Positions 46,038 to 56,675 of a DNA stretch of 64,000 nt are shown here, one piece after another (position 1 is the stretch's first letter; every line of letters starts with the position of its first letter). A program made the translations under genes and the position numbers. The notes beneath the pieces are model-generated. The model saw only the letters and a list, made by a program, of their open reading frames with translations, searched no databases and was not told the DNA's origin. Source of the stretch: Chitinophagales bacterium (GTDB lineage: Bacteria; Bacteroidota; Bacteroidia; Chitinophagales; CAIOSU01); assembly GCA_026003335.1 (NCBI GenBank), contig BPHB01000001.1:508591-572590 (forward strand), given 5' to 3'.

Positions 46038-49000
46038 ATGAAAAACGTTCTCTTATCCTGCTGTGCACTTTTGCTGGTAACGGCAGCCTTATCCCAGGTT
46101 CCGCAAGGGATAAAGTATCAGGCCATTGCCAGGGATGAATCGGGTAATTTATTGCGTAACCAGCAAATTACCCTGAAAATTACCATTATTGATAGCGCCC
46201 AGAGTGGAATACCTGTGTATTCGGAAATGCATAAATCCGGCACCAATGACTTTGGCCTTTTCAGCGTCTCCATCGGCCAGGGTATCAACCCCACAGGTAA
46301 TTTTAGCTCCATACCCTGGGCTACAGGGAAAAAATGGATGCAGGTGGAAATAGATCCAGCCGGAGGTACAAACTTCTATTTGCTGGGCATCACCGAACTG
46401 CTGGCTGTGCCTTATGCCCTGTATGCCGGTAATGCGAACAATTCCGCAAGTGCTATTTCCTCCGTGCAATTTGACTCCCTTACCCGTACCCTGACCATTC
46501 TTGAAGCAGGTATCCCTTTTTACACCAGCATTCCCATTGATGCGGATTATCTTACCGACAATTTTCTGAATGATCTCGCGGATGTAAATGCTACTCCCGC
46601 ACCCAATCAAATTCTCAAATGGAATGGCTCCGCCTGGGTAGCTGCCGATGACGAAACCAATGATCAAAATCTCTCACTGGTGGGCGGCACCCTCCTTTCT
46701 ATTTCCAGTGGCAACACAATTGACCTTTCCTCTTTTCTGGATAATACCGACAATCAGACGCTTTCCTATGATTCCGCTACCCATATTTTGAGTCTGCAAA
46801 ACGGGGGTTCGGTGAACCTTTCAGGATTAAAAAATGATGCGGATGCAGATCCTCAGAATGAAATACAGGATTTGGTATTATCGGGCAATCAATTATCCCT
46901 TACCCAAAGCACCGTGACCATCACCTTGCCCACCATTGCCGGAAACGGCATCGTGAATACGATTGACAACGGAAACGGCACGTTTACATTTATCTATTCC
47001 GATGGCTCCTCCTTCACCACCTCCAACCTTACCGGTCCTCCCGGACCGCAAGGACCTCAGGGACCTGCCGGTCTGCAAGGGCCTGCCGGCAATGACGGGG
47101 TCGGCATTACCAGCACCGTAGACAACGGCAACGGGACCTTTACACTTTATTTCTCCGATGGCTCCTCCTTCACCACCTCCAACCTCACCGGTCCTCCCGG
47201 ACCGCAAGGACCTCAGGGACCTGCCGGTCCGCAGGGGCCTCCCGGCAATGACGGGGTCGGCATTACCAGCACCGTAGACAACGGCAACGGTACTTTTACA
47301 CTTTATTTCTCCGATGGCTCCTCCTTCACCACCTCCAACCTCACCGGTCCTCCCGGACCGCAAGGACCTCAGGGACCTGCAGGGCCGCAAGGACCTCAGG
47401 GAGCTCAAGGGCCTGCTGGTCCACAGGGGCCTCAAGGACCAGGTGGACTCAAAAGCCTCATAACCTCTACCAATGAACCGGCCGGTGCCAACTGCGCCAA
47501 CGGTGGCAGAAGAATCCAGATCGGCCTGGATGCCAATAACAACAACGTCCTGGATGGTTCGGAAATCTCCCAGACCTTTTTCGTCTGCAATGGCGCCACA
47601 GGACCTCAAGGACCTGCAGGGCCTGCCGGCAATGACGGGGTCGGCATTACCAGCACCGTAGACAACGGCAACGGTACTTTTACACTTTATTTCTCCGATG
47701 GCTCCTCCTTCACCACCTCCAACCTCACCGGTCCTCCCGGACCGCAAGGACCTCAGGGACCTCAGGGACCTGCCGGTCCGCAAGGGCCTCCCGGCAATGA
47801 CGGAGTTGGCATTACCAGCACCGTAGACAACGGCAACGGTACTTTTACACTTTATTTCTCCGATGGCTCCTCCTTCACCACCTCCAACCTCACCGGTCCT
47901 CCCGGACCGCAAGGACCTCAGGGACCTCAGGGACCTGCCGGTCCGCAGGGGCCTCCCGGCAATGACGGGGTCGGCATTACCAGCACCGTAGACAACGGCA
48001 ACGGTACTTTTACACTTTATTTCTCCGATGGCTCCTCCTTCACCACCTCCAACCTCACCGGTCCTCCCGGACCGCAAGGACCTCAGGGACCTGCAGGGCC
48101 GCAAGGACCTCAGGGAGCTCAAGGGCCTGCTGGTCCACAGGGGCCTCAAGGACCAGGTGGACTCAAAAGCCTCATAACCTCTACCAATGAACCGGCCGGT
48201 GCCAACTGCGCCAACGGTGGCAGAAGAATCCAGATCGGCCTGGATGCCAATAACAACAACGTCCTGGATGGTTCGGAAATCTCCCAGACCTTTTTCGTCT
48301 GCAATGGCGCCACAGGACCTCAAGGACCTGCAGGGCCTGCCGGCAATGACGGGGTCGGCATTACCAGCACCGTAGACAACGGCAACGGTACTTTTACACT
48401 TTATTTCTCCGATGGCTCCTCCTTCACCACCTCCAACCTCACCGGTCCTCCCGGACCGCAAGGACCTCAGGGACCTGCAGGGCCGCAAGGACCTCAGGGA
48501 GCTCAAGGGCCTGCTGGTCCACAGGGGCCTCAAGGACCAGGTGGACTCAAAAGCCTCATAACCTCTACCAATGAACCGGCCGGTGCCAACTGCGCCAACG
48601 GTGGCAGAAGAATCCAGATCGGCCTGGATGCCAATAACAACAACGTCCTGGATGGTTCGGAAATCTCCCAGACCTTTTTCGTCTGCAATGGCGCCACAGG
48701 ACCTCAGGGACCTGCAGGGCCGCAAGGGCCTGCCGGTCCGCAAGGTCCACAGGGGCCTCAAGGACCAGGTGGACTCAAAAGCCTCATAACCTCTACCAAT
48801 GAACCGGCCGGTGCCAACTGCGCCAACGGTGGCAGAAGAATCCAGATCGGCCTGGATGCCAATAACAACAACGTCCTGGATGGTTCGGAAATCTCCCAGA
48901 CCTTTTTCGTCTGCAATGGCGCCACAGGACCTCAGGGACCTGCAGGGCCACAAGGGCCTGCCGGCAATGACGGGGTCGGCATTACCAGCACCGTAGACAA

Positions 49001-51158
49001 CGGCAACGGTACCTTTACACTTTATTTCTCCGATGGCTCCTCCTTTACCACCTCCAACCTCACCGGTCCTCCCGGACCGCAAGGACCTCAGGGAGCTCAA
49101 GGGCCTGCCGGACCTGCTGGACCGCAAGGACCAAGTGGACTCAAAAGCCTCATAACCTCTACCAATGAACCGGCCGGTGCCAACTGCGCCAACGGTGGCA
49201 GAAGAATCCAGATCGGCCTGGATGCTAATAACAACAACGTCCTGGATGGTTCGGAAATCTCCCAGACCTTTTTCGTCTGCAATGGTGCAACAGGACCTCA
49301 GGGACCTGCAGGGCCGCAAGGGCCTGCCGGTCCGCAAGGTCCACAGGGGCCTCAAGGACCAGGTGGACTCAAAAGCCTCATGACCTCTACCAATGAACCG
49401 GCCGGTGCCAACTGCGCCAACGGTGGCAGAAGAATCCAGATCGGCCTGGATGCTAATAACAACAACGTCCTGGATGGTTCGGAAATCTCCCAGACCTTTT
49501 TCGTCTGCAATGGCGCCACAGGACCTCAGGGACCTGCAGGGCCACAAGGGCCTGCCGGCAATGACGGGGTCGGCATTACCAGCACCGTAGACAACGGCAA
49601 CGGTACCTTTACACTTTATTTCTCCGATGGCTCCTCCTTCACCACCTCCAACCTCACCGGTCCTCCCGGACCGCAAGGACCTCAGGGAGCTCAAGGGCCT
49701 GCTGGTCCACAGGGGCCTCAAGGACCAGGTGGACTCAAAAGCCTCATGACCTCTACCAATGAACCGGCCGGTGCCAACTGCGCCAACGGTGGCAGAAGAA
49801 TCCAGATCGGCCTGGATGCTAATAACAACAACGTCCTGGATGGTTCGGAAATCTCCCAGACCTTTTTCGTCTGCAATGGTGCCACAGGACCTCAGGGACC
49901 TGCTGGTCCGCAGGGGCCTCAAGGACCAGGTGGACTCAAAAGCCTCATGACCTCTACCAATGAACCGGCCGGTGCCAACTGCGCCAACGGTGGCAGAAGG
50001 ATCCAGATCGGTCTGGATGCTAATAACAACAACGTCCTGGATGGTTCGGAAATCTCCCAGACCTTTTTCGTCTGCAATGGTCTGGACGGTGCGGGAGCAT
50101 CTGATGACCAGACTTTATCCTTTGATCCCGCAACCAATATATTATCTATTTCTGATGGCAACAGCGTGGACCTGAGCACGCTGGAATATTGGCGTGCTGC
50201 GGGGGCGAATATTTACAACACCAACACCGGAAACGTGGGAATCGGCATTTTCAATCCGATTACCAGACTGCACGTGGGCGGGATAGCCTCAGCCGCTTTT
50301 AGTCCTGTTGCTTCATCCCAACCTCCTCCGGCTGCAGGAAGTATCATCTATGCAGTGAACAACGCAAGCACTTCCAACTCTTCTTATGCAATATATGGTG
50401 AAAGTCGTTCAACGGATTTTGGATCGGCAGGAGTAGTAGGCGTTAGCACGGTAGATAGTCCGCATGAAATCGGAGTGCTGGGAGACTATTCCCTATGGGG
50501 GGCTGCTCTGCACGGTGTAGGTTGGAATGGAGACTGGATGGTGCCCAACCGGGATTATGGTATTTGGGGATCTGTAAATTTTGGAACGGGGGTTGGTGTA
50601 TATGGAAAAAACAATAATACCAATAACGGAGCTTATGCCGTATATGCTGAAGGGAACTTTGCCAATACAGGCACTAAATCTGCATCTGTTCCCACGTCAT
50701 TGGGCAATCAGTTGGTTTACGCACTTGAAAGCCCTGAAATATGGTTTGAAGATTTCGGCATCGGACAATTGAAAAACGGTGAAGCTTACGTGCAGCTGGA
50801 TAGGTTATTTTTGGAAATCGTGGTTATAGATGCGCAACATCCCATGCACGTATTTGTACAGGAGCACGGAGAAACAAACGGGTTATATGTTATACCCGGG
50901 ACTACCGGATTTAAGGTGAAAGAAAAAAACAACGGCACATCCAATTGCACTTTTTCTTACCGGATAGTAGCCAAGCGGGTAAACTATCAAGACCACCGGT
51001 TTGGTTTGGATCCAACATTCGGCTTTGAGGATACGCGCGGGCAATTTAAATATGTCCCCCCCTTCCCTATAGACCCGCAGATCATGCAACAGCGTATCGA
51101 GGAAATGCACAAAGCAAAAGAGGAAGAATATCGCAGACAAAAAGAGGCAAAACACTAA
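46038..51158 (+). CDS. Giant collagen-like / DUF7151-like repeat surface protein
   Basis: 1706 residues. Signal peptide to about residue 20 (ALSQV). Residues 20-140 match the Bacteroidota N-terminal domain beginning [17 protein letters not shown] and ending [12 protein letters not shown]. Residues about 330-1350 are alternating modules: Gly-x-y collagen-like stretches, nine [17 protein letters not shown] modules (first a variant) and eight cysteine-pair modules ([14 protein letters not shown]...[12 protein letters not shown]...FFVCNG) like DUF7151. At about 1400 there is a VGIG..NP..RLHVGG stalk motif. The last 150 residues hold [10 protein letters not shown]...GFKVKE...FSYRIVAKR, a C-terminal domain known from other surface fibres. 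No T9SS domain is seen. Probably an extended trimeric surface fibre; adhesion is inferred. Confidence 0.92.
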   Translation: MKNVLLSCCALLLVTAALSQVPQGIKYQAIARDESGNLLRNQQITLKITIIDSAQSGIPVYSEMHKSGTNDFGLFSVSIGQGINPTGNFSSIPWATGKKWMQVEIDPAGGTNFYLLGITELLAVPYALYAGNANNSASAISSVQFDSLTRTLTILEAGIPFYTSIPIDADYLTDNFLNDLADVNATPAPNQILKWNGSAWVAADDETNDQNLSLVGGTLLSISSGNTIDLSSFLDNTDNQTLSYDSATHILSLQNGGSVNLSGLKNDADADPQNEIQDLVLSGNQLSLTQSTVTITLPTIAGNGIVNTIDNGNGTFTFIYSDGSSFTTSNLTGPPGPQGPQGPAGLQGPAGNDGVGITSTVDNGNGTFTLYFSDGSSFTTSNLTGPPGPQGPQGPAGPQGPPGNDGVGITSTVDNGNGTFTLYFSDGSSFTTSNLTGPPGPQGPQGPAGPQGPQGAQGPAGPQGPQGPGGLKSLITSTNEPAGANCANGGRRIQIGLDANNNNVLDGSEISQTFFVCNGATGPQGPAGPAGNDGVGITSTVDNGNGTFTLYFSDGSSFTTSNLTGPPGPQGPQGPQGPAGPQGPPGNDGVGITSTVDNGNGTFTLYFSDGSSFTTSNLTGPPGPQGPQGPQGPAGPQGPPGNDGVGITSTVDNGNGTFTLYFSDGSSFTTSNLTGPPGPQGPQGPAGPQGPQGAQGPAGPQGPQGPGGLKSLITSTNEPAGANCANGGRRIQIGLDANNNNVLDGSEISQTFFVCNGATGPQGPAGPAGNDGVGITSTVDNGNGTFTLYFSDGSSFTTSNLTGPPGPQGPQGPAGPQGPQGAQGPAGPQGPQGPGGLKSLITSTNEPAGANCANGGRRIQIGLDANNNNVLDGSEISQTFFVCNGATGPQGPAGPQGPAGPQGPQGPQGPGGLKSLITSTNEPAGANCANGGRRIQIGLDANNNNVLDGSEISQTFFVCNGATGPQGPAGPQGPAGNDGVGITSTVDNGNGTFTLYFSDGSSFTTSNLTGPPGPQGPQGAQGPAGPAGPQGPSGLKSLITSTNEPAGANCANGGRRIQIGLDANNNNVLDGSEISQTFFVCNGATGPQGPAGPQGPAGPQGPQGPQGPGGLKSLMTSTNEPAGANCANGGRRIQIGLDANNNNVLDGSEISQTFFVCNGATGPQGPAGPQGPAGNDGVGITSTVDNGNGTFTLYFSDGSSFTTSNLTGPPGPQGPQGAQGPAGPQGPQGPGGLKSLMTSTNEPAGANCANGGRRIQIGLDANNNNVLDGSEISQTFFVCNGATGPQGPAGPQGPQGPGGLKSLMTSTNEPAGANCANGGRRIQIGLDANNNNVLDGSEISQTFFVCNGLDGAGASDDQTLSFDPATNILSISDGNSVDLSTLEYWRAAGANIYNTNTGNVGIGIFNPITRLHVGGIASAAFSPVASSQPPPAAGSIIYAVNNASTSNSSYAIYGESRSTDFGSAGVVGVSTVDSPHEIGVLGDYSLWGAALHGVGWNGDWMVPNRDYGIWGSVNFGTGVGVYGKNNNTNNGAYAVYAEGNFANTGTKSASVPTSLGNQLVYALESPEIWFEDFGIGQLKNGEAYVQLDRLFLEIVVIDAQHPMHVFVQEHGETNGLYVIPGTTGFKVKEKNNGTSNCTFSYRIVAKRVNYQDHRFGLDPTFGFEDTRGQFKYVPPFPIDPQIMQQRIEEMHKAKEEEYRRQKEAKH
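47035..50090 (+). repeat. Modular repeat array coding collagen-like and DUF7151-like units
   Basis: Eight copies of the cysteine-pair module carry the NEPAG start at about 47473, 48187, 48571, 48799, 49165, 49393, 49759 and 49960. Spacings 228, 366, 228, 366 show a higher-order unit of 594 bases over the last third. Copies are nearly identical at the DNA level. Copies 1-4 read GATGCC where 5-8 read GATGCT, and copies 1-5 read ATAACC where 6-8 read ATGACC, so neighbours are most alike, as expected from stepwise duplication or gene conversion. Copy number may be wrong in an assembly. Confidence 0.95.
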
Positions 51159-51487
51159 TCTGTCTGTTACCTATTCTGAGTGCCACAAACTGCGAGCGCT
51201 ATGGCAGGTGTAAAGCAGGGTTCTTTTCTTGCCGCGGAAATTTGCATTCTGCCCGATATGCCGTGCAGTAATTTAGAATTTCGCTTATAGTTGTTTAAAC
51301 AGATGGAGGAGTTTTACTCATGTACGGACATACACAGGATAAAACAAAGTACATAATAGGTTGACAAGCCCCGCATAAAGTACCCGCATAAAGTAAGAGA
51401 CGACAGTACCGGCATCCATTTCAAAAGAGTATTTCCGTTCTGCACAAGTCAGCCCAAAGAAATTACCACTTTCCGGCTTTAGGCAAT
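51159..51487. other. 329-base intergenic region with a 13-base tandem duplication
   Basis: No gene is seen between the collagen-like gene and the Crp/Fnr gene. CCCGCATAAAGTA occurs twice in tandem, exactly, at 51370-51382 and 51383-51395, about 95 bases before the regulator start. It may be a binding site pair for the regulator or a chance duplication. No clear promoter or terminator is found. Confidence 0.6.
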
Positions 51488-52141
51488 GTGTGCAAATCGT
51501 TACATTTACAACCCCAACACCTTGGAGCCATGCTGGATCCTTTAACTCTTCAGAAATTAGAAAAACTGGGCAGCATACAACATTTCCACACCGGAGAAAC
51601 TATTCTGGCAGAAAACACTTACATCCGCTCTATCCCCATGGTTATCAGAGGAACCCTCCGTGTTATGCGCACGGATGAGGAAGGCCGCGAAATTCTGCTG
51701 TATTATGTCAGAGAAGGAGAAAGCTGTATTATGTCTGTATTGGGCAGTTTAACCCATGACATGAGCAAAATTAAAGCTATTGCTGAAGAAGACACGGATA
51801 TATTACTGATACCGGTAAGTAAGGCAAATGAACTAATTAAAACAGATCCCCGCTGGATAGATTACGTATTCAGGCTCTATTACAAGAGGTTTGAAGAGCT
51901 ACTGGATCTGGTTAACAGCATTGCCTTTCAGAAACTGGACCAGCGTATTCTGGATCTTCTCCGGAAAAAATCACAACTCAGCGGATCACCGGAAATTCAA
52001 ATTACCCATCAGCAACTAGCCGATGAGCTGGGTTCCTCGCGGGAAGTCATCTCCAGGCTTTTAAAACATATGGAAAATAAAAAGATCATTCGGCTTTCAA
52101 GAAATCGCATCCTTCTGCGTGACAAAAGTCACCAACATTGA
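51488..52141 (+). CDS. Crp/Fnr family transcriptional regulator
   Basis: 217 residues from a GTG; an ATG at residue 15 (51530) is an alternative start that better fits family length. The N-terminal cyclic-nucleotide-type domain has HTGETILAENTYIRSIPMVIRGTLRV and YYVREGESCIMS in pieces. The C-terminal winged helix has THQQLADELGSSREVISRLLKHME, the standard helix-turn-helix. There is no Fnr-type N-terminal cysteine cluster, so direct iron-sulfur oxygen sensing is unlikely. It is followed by DUF2892 and OsmC genes and probably controls them, an inference from gene order. Confidence 0.93.
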   Translation: MCKSLHLQPQHLGAMLDPLTLQKLEKLGSIQHFHTGETILAENTYIRSIPMVIRGTLRVMRTDEEGREILLYYVREGESCIMSVLGSLTHDMSKIKAIAEEDTDILLIPVSKANELIKTDPRWIDYVFRLYYKRFEELLDLVNSIAFQKLDQRILDLLRKKSQLSGSPEIQITHQQLADELGSSREVISRLLKHMENKKIIRLSRNRILLRDKSHQH

Positions 52142-52179
52142 GTTCCTGTATTTGTATGTTGGAACAAAAATTTTTTACC

Positions 52180-52392
52180 ATGAAAATCAACATGGGTTCT
52201 GCTGACCGCATTATCAGAATAATAGTGGCAGCCATTCTTGCTTCGCTGTATTTTATGGGAGTAATTAAAGGTACTGTAGCTATCATACTTTTGATAGTGT
52301 CGGTAATATTTGTGATCACAAGCTTTGTGGGATTCTGCCCGCTTTACTTCCCCTTTGGAATCAGCACACGCAAAGAAAAGAATCGTACATAA
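52180..52392 (+). CDS. DUF2892 small membrane protein
   Basis: 70 residues from the ATG at 52180. MGSADRIIRIIVAAILA and a second hydrophobic helix (GTVAIILLIVSVIFVITSF) followed by GFCPLYFPFGI are the DUF2892 pattern, as found at the C-terminus of YgaP-type rhodaneses. The GFCP cysteine is conserved in the family. It begins 38 bases after the regulator gene and ends two bases before the OsmC gene, so these are probably one operon. Sulfur or redox stress is a plausible setting but is not shown. Confidence 0.88.
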   Translation: MKINMGSADRIIRIIVAAILASLYFMGVIKGTVAIILLIVSVIFVITSFVGFCPLYFPFGISTRKEKNRT

Positions 52393-52394
52393 GG

Positions 52395-52850
52395 ATGGAG
52401 CATTATTATCATGTCCATGTAAAGTGGGAGCAGGAAAGAAAAGGCCTCATGTGTTCACCTGAGCTGGAGCAACATGCGGGAAAGTGTATTGAGGTTGCAA
52501 CCCCTCCTGAATTTCCTAAAGGCATACCGGGCATATGGTCACCGGAGCATTTATTTGTGGCTTCAGTGAGCAGTTGTTTTATGACAACTTTTCTGGCCAT
52601 TGCGGAAAATTCAAAACTGGAGTTCTTTTCCTTTGAATGTCCTGCAAAAGGCAAGTTAGCCCAGCAAGACGGCAAGTATATGATAACAGAAGTGCTCTTG
52701 GAGCCCCGTGTAACCATACTGCACGAAAAGGACTATGAGCGCACGCAAAGGATTCTTCAAAAAACCGAATCCGCCTGCCTGATTACCCATTCTATCAAGT
52801 CACGGGTAATAACTCGGTCAACGATACAGGTAGCCACTGAAGCCCAATAG
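52395..52850 (+). CDS. OsmC family peroxiredoxin-like protein
   Basis: 151 residues. The two redox cysteines of OsmC/Ohr proteins are in place: Cys61 in VASVSSCFMTTFLA and Cys127 in SACLITHSI. PEHLFVASVSSC is the family's helix. Such enzymes reduce organic hydroperoxides or sulfur species in the cytoplasm. Its ATG follows the DUF2892 stop by two bases with AAGG just before. Part of the Crp/Fnr-DUF2892-OsmC group. Confidence 0.92.
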   Translation: MEHYYHVHVKWEQERKGLMCSPELEQHAGKCIEVATPPEFPKGIPGIWSPEHLFVASVSSCFMTTFLAIAENSKLEFFSFECPAKGKLAQQDGKYMITEVLLEPRVTILHEKDYERTQRILQKTESACLITHSIKSRVITRSTIQVATEAQ

Positions 52851-52893
52851 GAGTAGCGGTTATTTCCGGGATTTAGCTTATTTTGGAAGAGTT

Positions 52894-54132
52894 ATGCTTC
52901 GCTGTTTTTTTTTCATAGCGGCATTTCTCTTCTTTAGCACAAGTATGACACATGCCCAGCCCGGACGCTACCAGCGGGCAATTTTTGACAGTGTGCGTAC
53001 CACCCATGATATTCAATATGGCTCAGCGGATTTCTATGATCCCAATCTCAATCATGATTTAGATCCGCTGTATCTGGATCTCTACGAACCCGTAGGAGAT
53101 AGCGCAACAAAGCGTCCGCTGGTAATTACTCTTTTTGGAGGAGCCTTCCTGGGCGGTCACAAACAGTGGGATGATATGGTAGCGTGGTGTGATAGTCTGG
53201 CCCTGTACGGTTACGTCTGTGCCTCCATCCAATACAGGTTGCTGTTTAATCCCCTCAATCAGGAGAGTATCATCCGAGCTTCTTATCGTGCGGTTCAGGA
53301 TACGCGTGCTGCTATTCGCTTTCTGAAAGAAATGGCTGCATCCTACCGTATTGATACTACCCGGATATTTTTAATCGGAAACAGCGCAGGTGCAATAACC
53401 AGCCTGCTTACTGCTTTTATCACATCGGAAAGTGAGCGGCCCTCCTCCACGTATGGATCCGGCAGCGGTTCTGATGCCGATGACCTGGGTTGTCTGGATT
53501 GTTCGGGAAACAGCTATACACATTCCGTAAACCTGGCGGGAATTATCTCACTTTGGGGAGGCATGTGGAGTCTGGATTGGATTGATCGGCATGAAACAAC
53601 ACCTGTTTTGCTGATACACGGCACCGCTGACGGCACAGTGCCGTTTGACAGCGGCTATGCATTTGGTACTACCCTCTCGCCTTTCGTGTATGGTTCCGTA
53701 GCCATTCACCGCAAGCTGGAGGAGTTTGCTATACCACACGCTTTTCAGCCTTTTGATTCTCTGGGTCATAATTTTTACATGGACAACAGGGGCTTTTCCT
53801 TCCCCAATATTTATTGGGAGCCCGTTTTTACTCTCGGACATCAGTTTCTATACCACATCATGAACAGCATGCTGCCTGCTACATCAAAACAGGTCTATCC
53901 CGCACATTTTCACATCCGACCTAATCCTGTAAGCAATATGCTGATTATTTCACCCCCGGAGCACATTGACGCCTATTTCATTGATCTATTTTCACTTCAG
54001 GGGAATAGAATCACGACCCGACTTTGCATGAAGGAGGAAACTATAGACCTTGGCATGCTGCCTAAAGGGATGTACACCCTTGGCATCCAAACGCACCGCT
54101 TTCATCAGTTTATCAAACTCGTGGTTCACTGA
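52894..54132 (+). CDS. Secreted alpha/beta-hydrolase (esterase-like) with T9SS type-A sorting domain
   Basis: 412 residues. Signal peptide to about 22 (THAQP). The esterase core has LDLYEP, LFGGAFLGGHK (HGG-like oxyanion region), GNSAGAIT with the nucleophile Ser, LLIHGTADGTVPFDS with the acidic residue, and FDSLGHNFY with the catalytic His. The final 75 residues (FHIRPNPVSNMLII...LPKGMYTLGI) form a type-A sorting domain, so it is predicted T9SS cargo. Closest in style to BD-FAE/carboxylesterase-type hydrolases; substrate not assigned. Confidence 0.9.
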   Translation: MLRCFFFIAAFLFFSTSMTHAQPGRYQRAIFDSVRTTHDIQYGSADFYDPNLNHDLDPLYLDLYEPVGDSATKRPLVITLFGGAFLGGHKQWDDMVAWCDSLALYGYVCASIQYRLLFNPLNQESIIRASYRAVQDTRAAIRFLKEMAASYRIDTTRIFLIGNSAGAITSLLTAFITSESERPSSTYGSGSGSDADDLGCLDCSGNSYTHSVNLAGIISLWGGMWSLDWIDRHETTPVLLIHGTADGTVPFDSGYAFGTTLSPFVYGSVAIHRKLEEFAIPHAFQPFDSLGHNFYMDNRGFSFPNIYWEPVFTLGHQFLYHIMNSMLPATSKQVYPAHFHIRPNPVSNMLIISPPEHIDAYFIDLFSLQGNRITTRLCMKEETIDLGMLPKGMYTLGIQTHRFHQFIKLVVH

Positions 54133-54240
54133 CTCCTTTGCGCATGCATTCAACCGCATACATACCCGCCAGCCACGCGGGCACGCCAACAGAAGCAAGC
54201 CCTTGTTGAAAAAAGACTTCACCTGTCTGCACTCGGGCTT

Positions 54241-54882
54241 TCAGAAAAGCACCGGCTCCATCTCCAGCAGCTTCAGGAGATAATTGGTAATTTCCATATA
54301 TCCATCAGCCGGTTTCAGGGTGCTGATATGGTGAAACTGCTTAAAATAAGGAATATACATTTCCATCACCGGCACTCTCAGGTGCTCCAGTATTTTATTG
54401 ATGGTGGAGGGAGCAGTGAGAAAGTGTATGCGATTGGGAAGCAAAACCACTTTAAGCTTTGTGTGCGTTTCGCAGGCCGGCAGCACATCTGCAAGGGTGC
54501 GTTCAGCTACGAGAATTTCCTGTCGCGACAATCCTGTAGGGACAACTACGATATCGCTGTTTAGGCTAATACGCCTGATGGCGTAAGCACTCATGTTGGC
54601 AGCTCCATCCACAATTACAAAGCTCACCATCTCTCTGCGAAGATTCACTATCTGCCGCTCGGCATCTGTTTCATCAGATTGCACAATATCCGGAACACCT
54701 CTGCCGAGATATTCTACAGACTCCAGTTCCTGCTTGCGCACCTGTAAAAGTGATCGGTTCGTGTCTGTTTCTATGAGGGCCACCTCAAAACCCATTTCTC
54801 TGAGGGAAGTAGCCACGTTAATGGCGCTGGTAGTTTTCCCCGTGCCCCCTTTTTTGTTGATGAATGATATTACCTTGGTCAT
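54241..54882 (-). CDS. Orphan ParA/MinD-type ATPase
   Basis: 213 residues. The deviant Walker A KGGTGKTT is at 11-18 with the signature lysine, then IETDTNRSLL in place of the usual DxDPQ, and FVIVDGAANMS for Walker B. The C-terminal half has LPNRIHFLT. No ParB-like gene or centromere-like repeats are found next to it, so a chromosome-partition role is uncertain; it may position another cargo. It ends the minus-strand run, 161 bases after the bifunctional nuclease gene. Confidence 0.9.
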   Translation of the reverse strand: MTKVISFINKKGGTGKTTSAINVATSLREMGFEVALIETDTNRSLLQVRKQELESVEYLGRGVPDIVQSDETDAERQIVNLRREMVSFVIVDGAANMSAYAIRRISLNSDIVVVPTGLSRQEILVAERTLADVLPACETHTKLKVVLLPNRIHFLTAPSTINKILEHLRVPVMEMYIPYFKQFHHISTLKPADGYMEITNYLLKLLEMEPVLF

Positions 54883-55043
54883 GGGATTGGGGTTTTTGAG
54901 TTACAGAATATTTGAAGTTTCGCATAAGAATTCAAAAAATCTTCTGCCTTTTCAACAGAAGCCGTGTTGAGAGATTAAAATTTTCGTCAATAATGCCAGC
55001 TAAGGAAGAGGAGGCTTTCTTCAGTGGATAAGGAATCGGGCCT

Positions 55044-55658
55044 TCAGGAGGAGCGTTTTTTTCTTTTTTCTATTTCGTCTCTGATTTTTATGGCTTTTTC
55101 GTATTCTTCATTTTTCAATACCTGATTCAGCAATTCCTGTAGCTGAGCATCGGAGAGTCTGGAGAGATTTTTAAAATCAAGGGGCTCTTCCTCAGAGGTA
55201 ACTTCTACTTTTTCTCTGCGCGGACTGCTTTCGCTGCCGGTATTCTGATCTTCCATAATGATACCGGCACTTTCAAGAATGAATTCGTAGGTGTATATAG
55301 GGCAATTAAATCTAACCGCCAAAGCAATAGCATCTGAAGTGCGGGAATCAATTTCATGCACCTGGTTGCCGATGCGGCAAATCAGCAGGGCATAAAAAAC
55401 TCCGTCTTTAAGATTGTTTATGATAATTTCCTGCAGTTCAATATTAAAGGTTTCAAACACGCTTTTGATGAGGTCATGTGTGAGCGGGCGTGCGGGTTGC
55501 ATTTTTTCAAGAGCTACAGCTATTGCCTGGGCCTCAAACCCGCCTATGATGATGGGCAGACGTCTGCGCCCATTGATCTCTTCCAGGACCACCGCATAAG
55601 ACTGGGTTTGGGTTACGCTGTGGGAAATAGCAACGATCTCAAGCGGTATTTTTTTCAT
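55044..55658 (-). CDS. Bifunctional nuclease domain protein (DUF151) with UVR motif
   Basis: 204 residues. The DUF151/BFN domain spans about 1-130, with LPIIIGGFEAQAIAVALE, RPLTHDLIKSVF and IDSRTSDAIALAVRF in pieces. A Ser/Glu-rich linker follows, and the end (LLNQVLKNEEYEKAIKIRDEIEKRKK, in pieces) is a UvrB/UvrC-type interaction motif. Relatives show ribonuclease and deoxyribonuclease activity in vitro. It is 36 bases after etfA on the same strand. Confidence 0.92.
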   Translation of the reverse strand: MKKIPLEIVAISHSVTQTQSYAVVLEEINGRRRLPIIIGGFEAQAIAVALEKMQPARPLTHDLIKSVFETFNIELQEIIINNLKDGVFYALLICRIGNQVHEIDSRTSDAIALAVRFNCPIYTYEFILESAGIIMEDQNTGSESSPRREKVEVTSEEEPLDFKNLSRLSDAQLQELLNQVLKNEEYEKAIKIRDEIEKRKKRSS

Positions 55659-55694
55659 AATGAGGGCCCTGTTCCCCGGTTTATCCCTTTAAAG

Positions 55695-56672
55695 TTAGTT
55701 GTTACTTTCAAAGTATTTTTTAAAAGCTGCCGTAAGTTTAGGTACAACTTCAAAGGCGTCTCCCACGATGCCATAGTCTGCATATTTGAAAAAGGGAGCT
55801 TCCGGGTCATTGTTTATGACCACAATGTATTTACTTCCGCTCACTCCGGCAAGATGCTGTATGGCTCCAGAAATGGCGATGGCGATATACAAATTAGGAC
55901 GAATGGTGAGGCCCGTCTGCCCTACATGCTCGTGATGAGGACGCCAGTGTACATCCGAAACAGCCCTGGAACAGGCCGTGGCAGCACCTAAAACTTTTGC
56001 CAGTTCTTCAATCATTCCCCAGTTTTCAGGCCCTTTTAAACCACGACCACCTGATACTACAATTTCGGCTTCCGGCAGGGGCACTCCCTGCGCTTCCTTT
56101 TCCTGTCCGATAACCTGCACTTTAAAATCTGAATCCTGGACACTCACCGTAATCGGCTCTACAGTGGCAGTTTTATCCACGGTGGTTACCTGAATGGAGT
56201 TGGGGTTAAGGGAAATGATTTTCACCGGAGTTTTAATGACAAAATGGGCAATGGCCTTACCGGAGAACACACTTTTTTTAACCACAAACGCACCATTTGT
56301 TTCCGGCAGGCTGATGGCTCCGGGTACAATTCCTGCTTTCAGGCGTGCCGACAGACGTGGTCCTAAAGCCTTGCCATTGGCACTAAATGGCATTACTACA
56401 ACCTGTGCCTGAACCTTACCGGCCACCTCTGCAACAGCTTTGGCAAACGCTCCCGAATCAAAACGGTCAAATCGGGAATCGTTCACATGGAGTACTTTAC
56501 CGGCTCCCACTTTCCCCAAGCCGGCAAGCTGGTCATCCGCAACAGTACCCATGACGAGGGTAATCAGTTCTTTGCCTATGGTTTCGGCAATTTTGGAGGC
56601 AAAATACACCGCTTCACGGGTAGCTTTTTTAAAAGTTCCTTCTGTGCTTTCAGCAAATACCAATACAGCCAT
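55695..56672 (-). CDS. etfA: Electron transfer flavoprotein alpha subunit
   Basis: 325 residues. The C-terminal FAD domain has [52 protein letters not shown] in pieces, and [21 protein letters not shown]. With EtfB it passes electrons from acyl-CoA and other flavin dehydrogenases to the quinone pool. Its ATG is three bases after the etfB stop. No CarD-type or bifurcating extension is seen; the size is standard. Confidence 0.96.
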   Translation of the reverse strand: MAVLVFAESTEGTFKKATREAVYFASKIAETIGKELITLVMGTVADDQLAGLGKVGAGKVLHVNDSRFDRFDSGAFAKAVAEVAGKVQAQVVVMPFSANGKALGPRLSARLKAGIVPGAISLPETNGAFVVKKSVFSGKAIAHFVIKTPVKIISLNPNSIQVTTVDKTATVEPITVSVQDSDFKVQVIGQEKEAQGVPLPEAEIVVSGGRGLKGPENWGMIEELAKVLGAATACSRAVSDVHWRPHHEHVGQTGLTIRPNLYIAIAISGAIQHLAGVSGSKYIVVINNDPEAPFFKYADYGIVGDAFEVVPKLTAAFKKYFESNN

Positions 56673-56675
56673 CTG

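Noticed and set aside
46893-49922. Long minus-strand open frame of 1009 codons
   Set aside because: Antisense shadow of the repeats in the collagen-like gene; its residues are low-complexity Leu/Arg/Ser and Gly runs and there is no start context or family match.
47035-50090. Regularly spaced near-identical repeats considered as a CRISPR array
   Set aside because: The units are hundreds of bases long, in frame, and encode a continuous protein; there are no short repeats with unique spacers and no cas genes.
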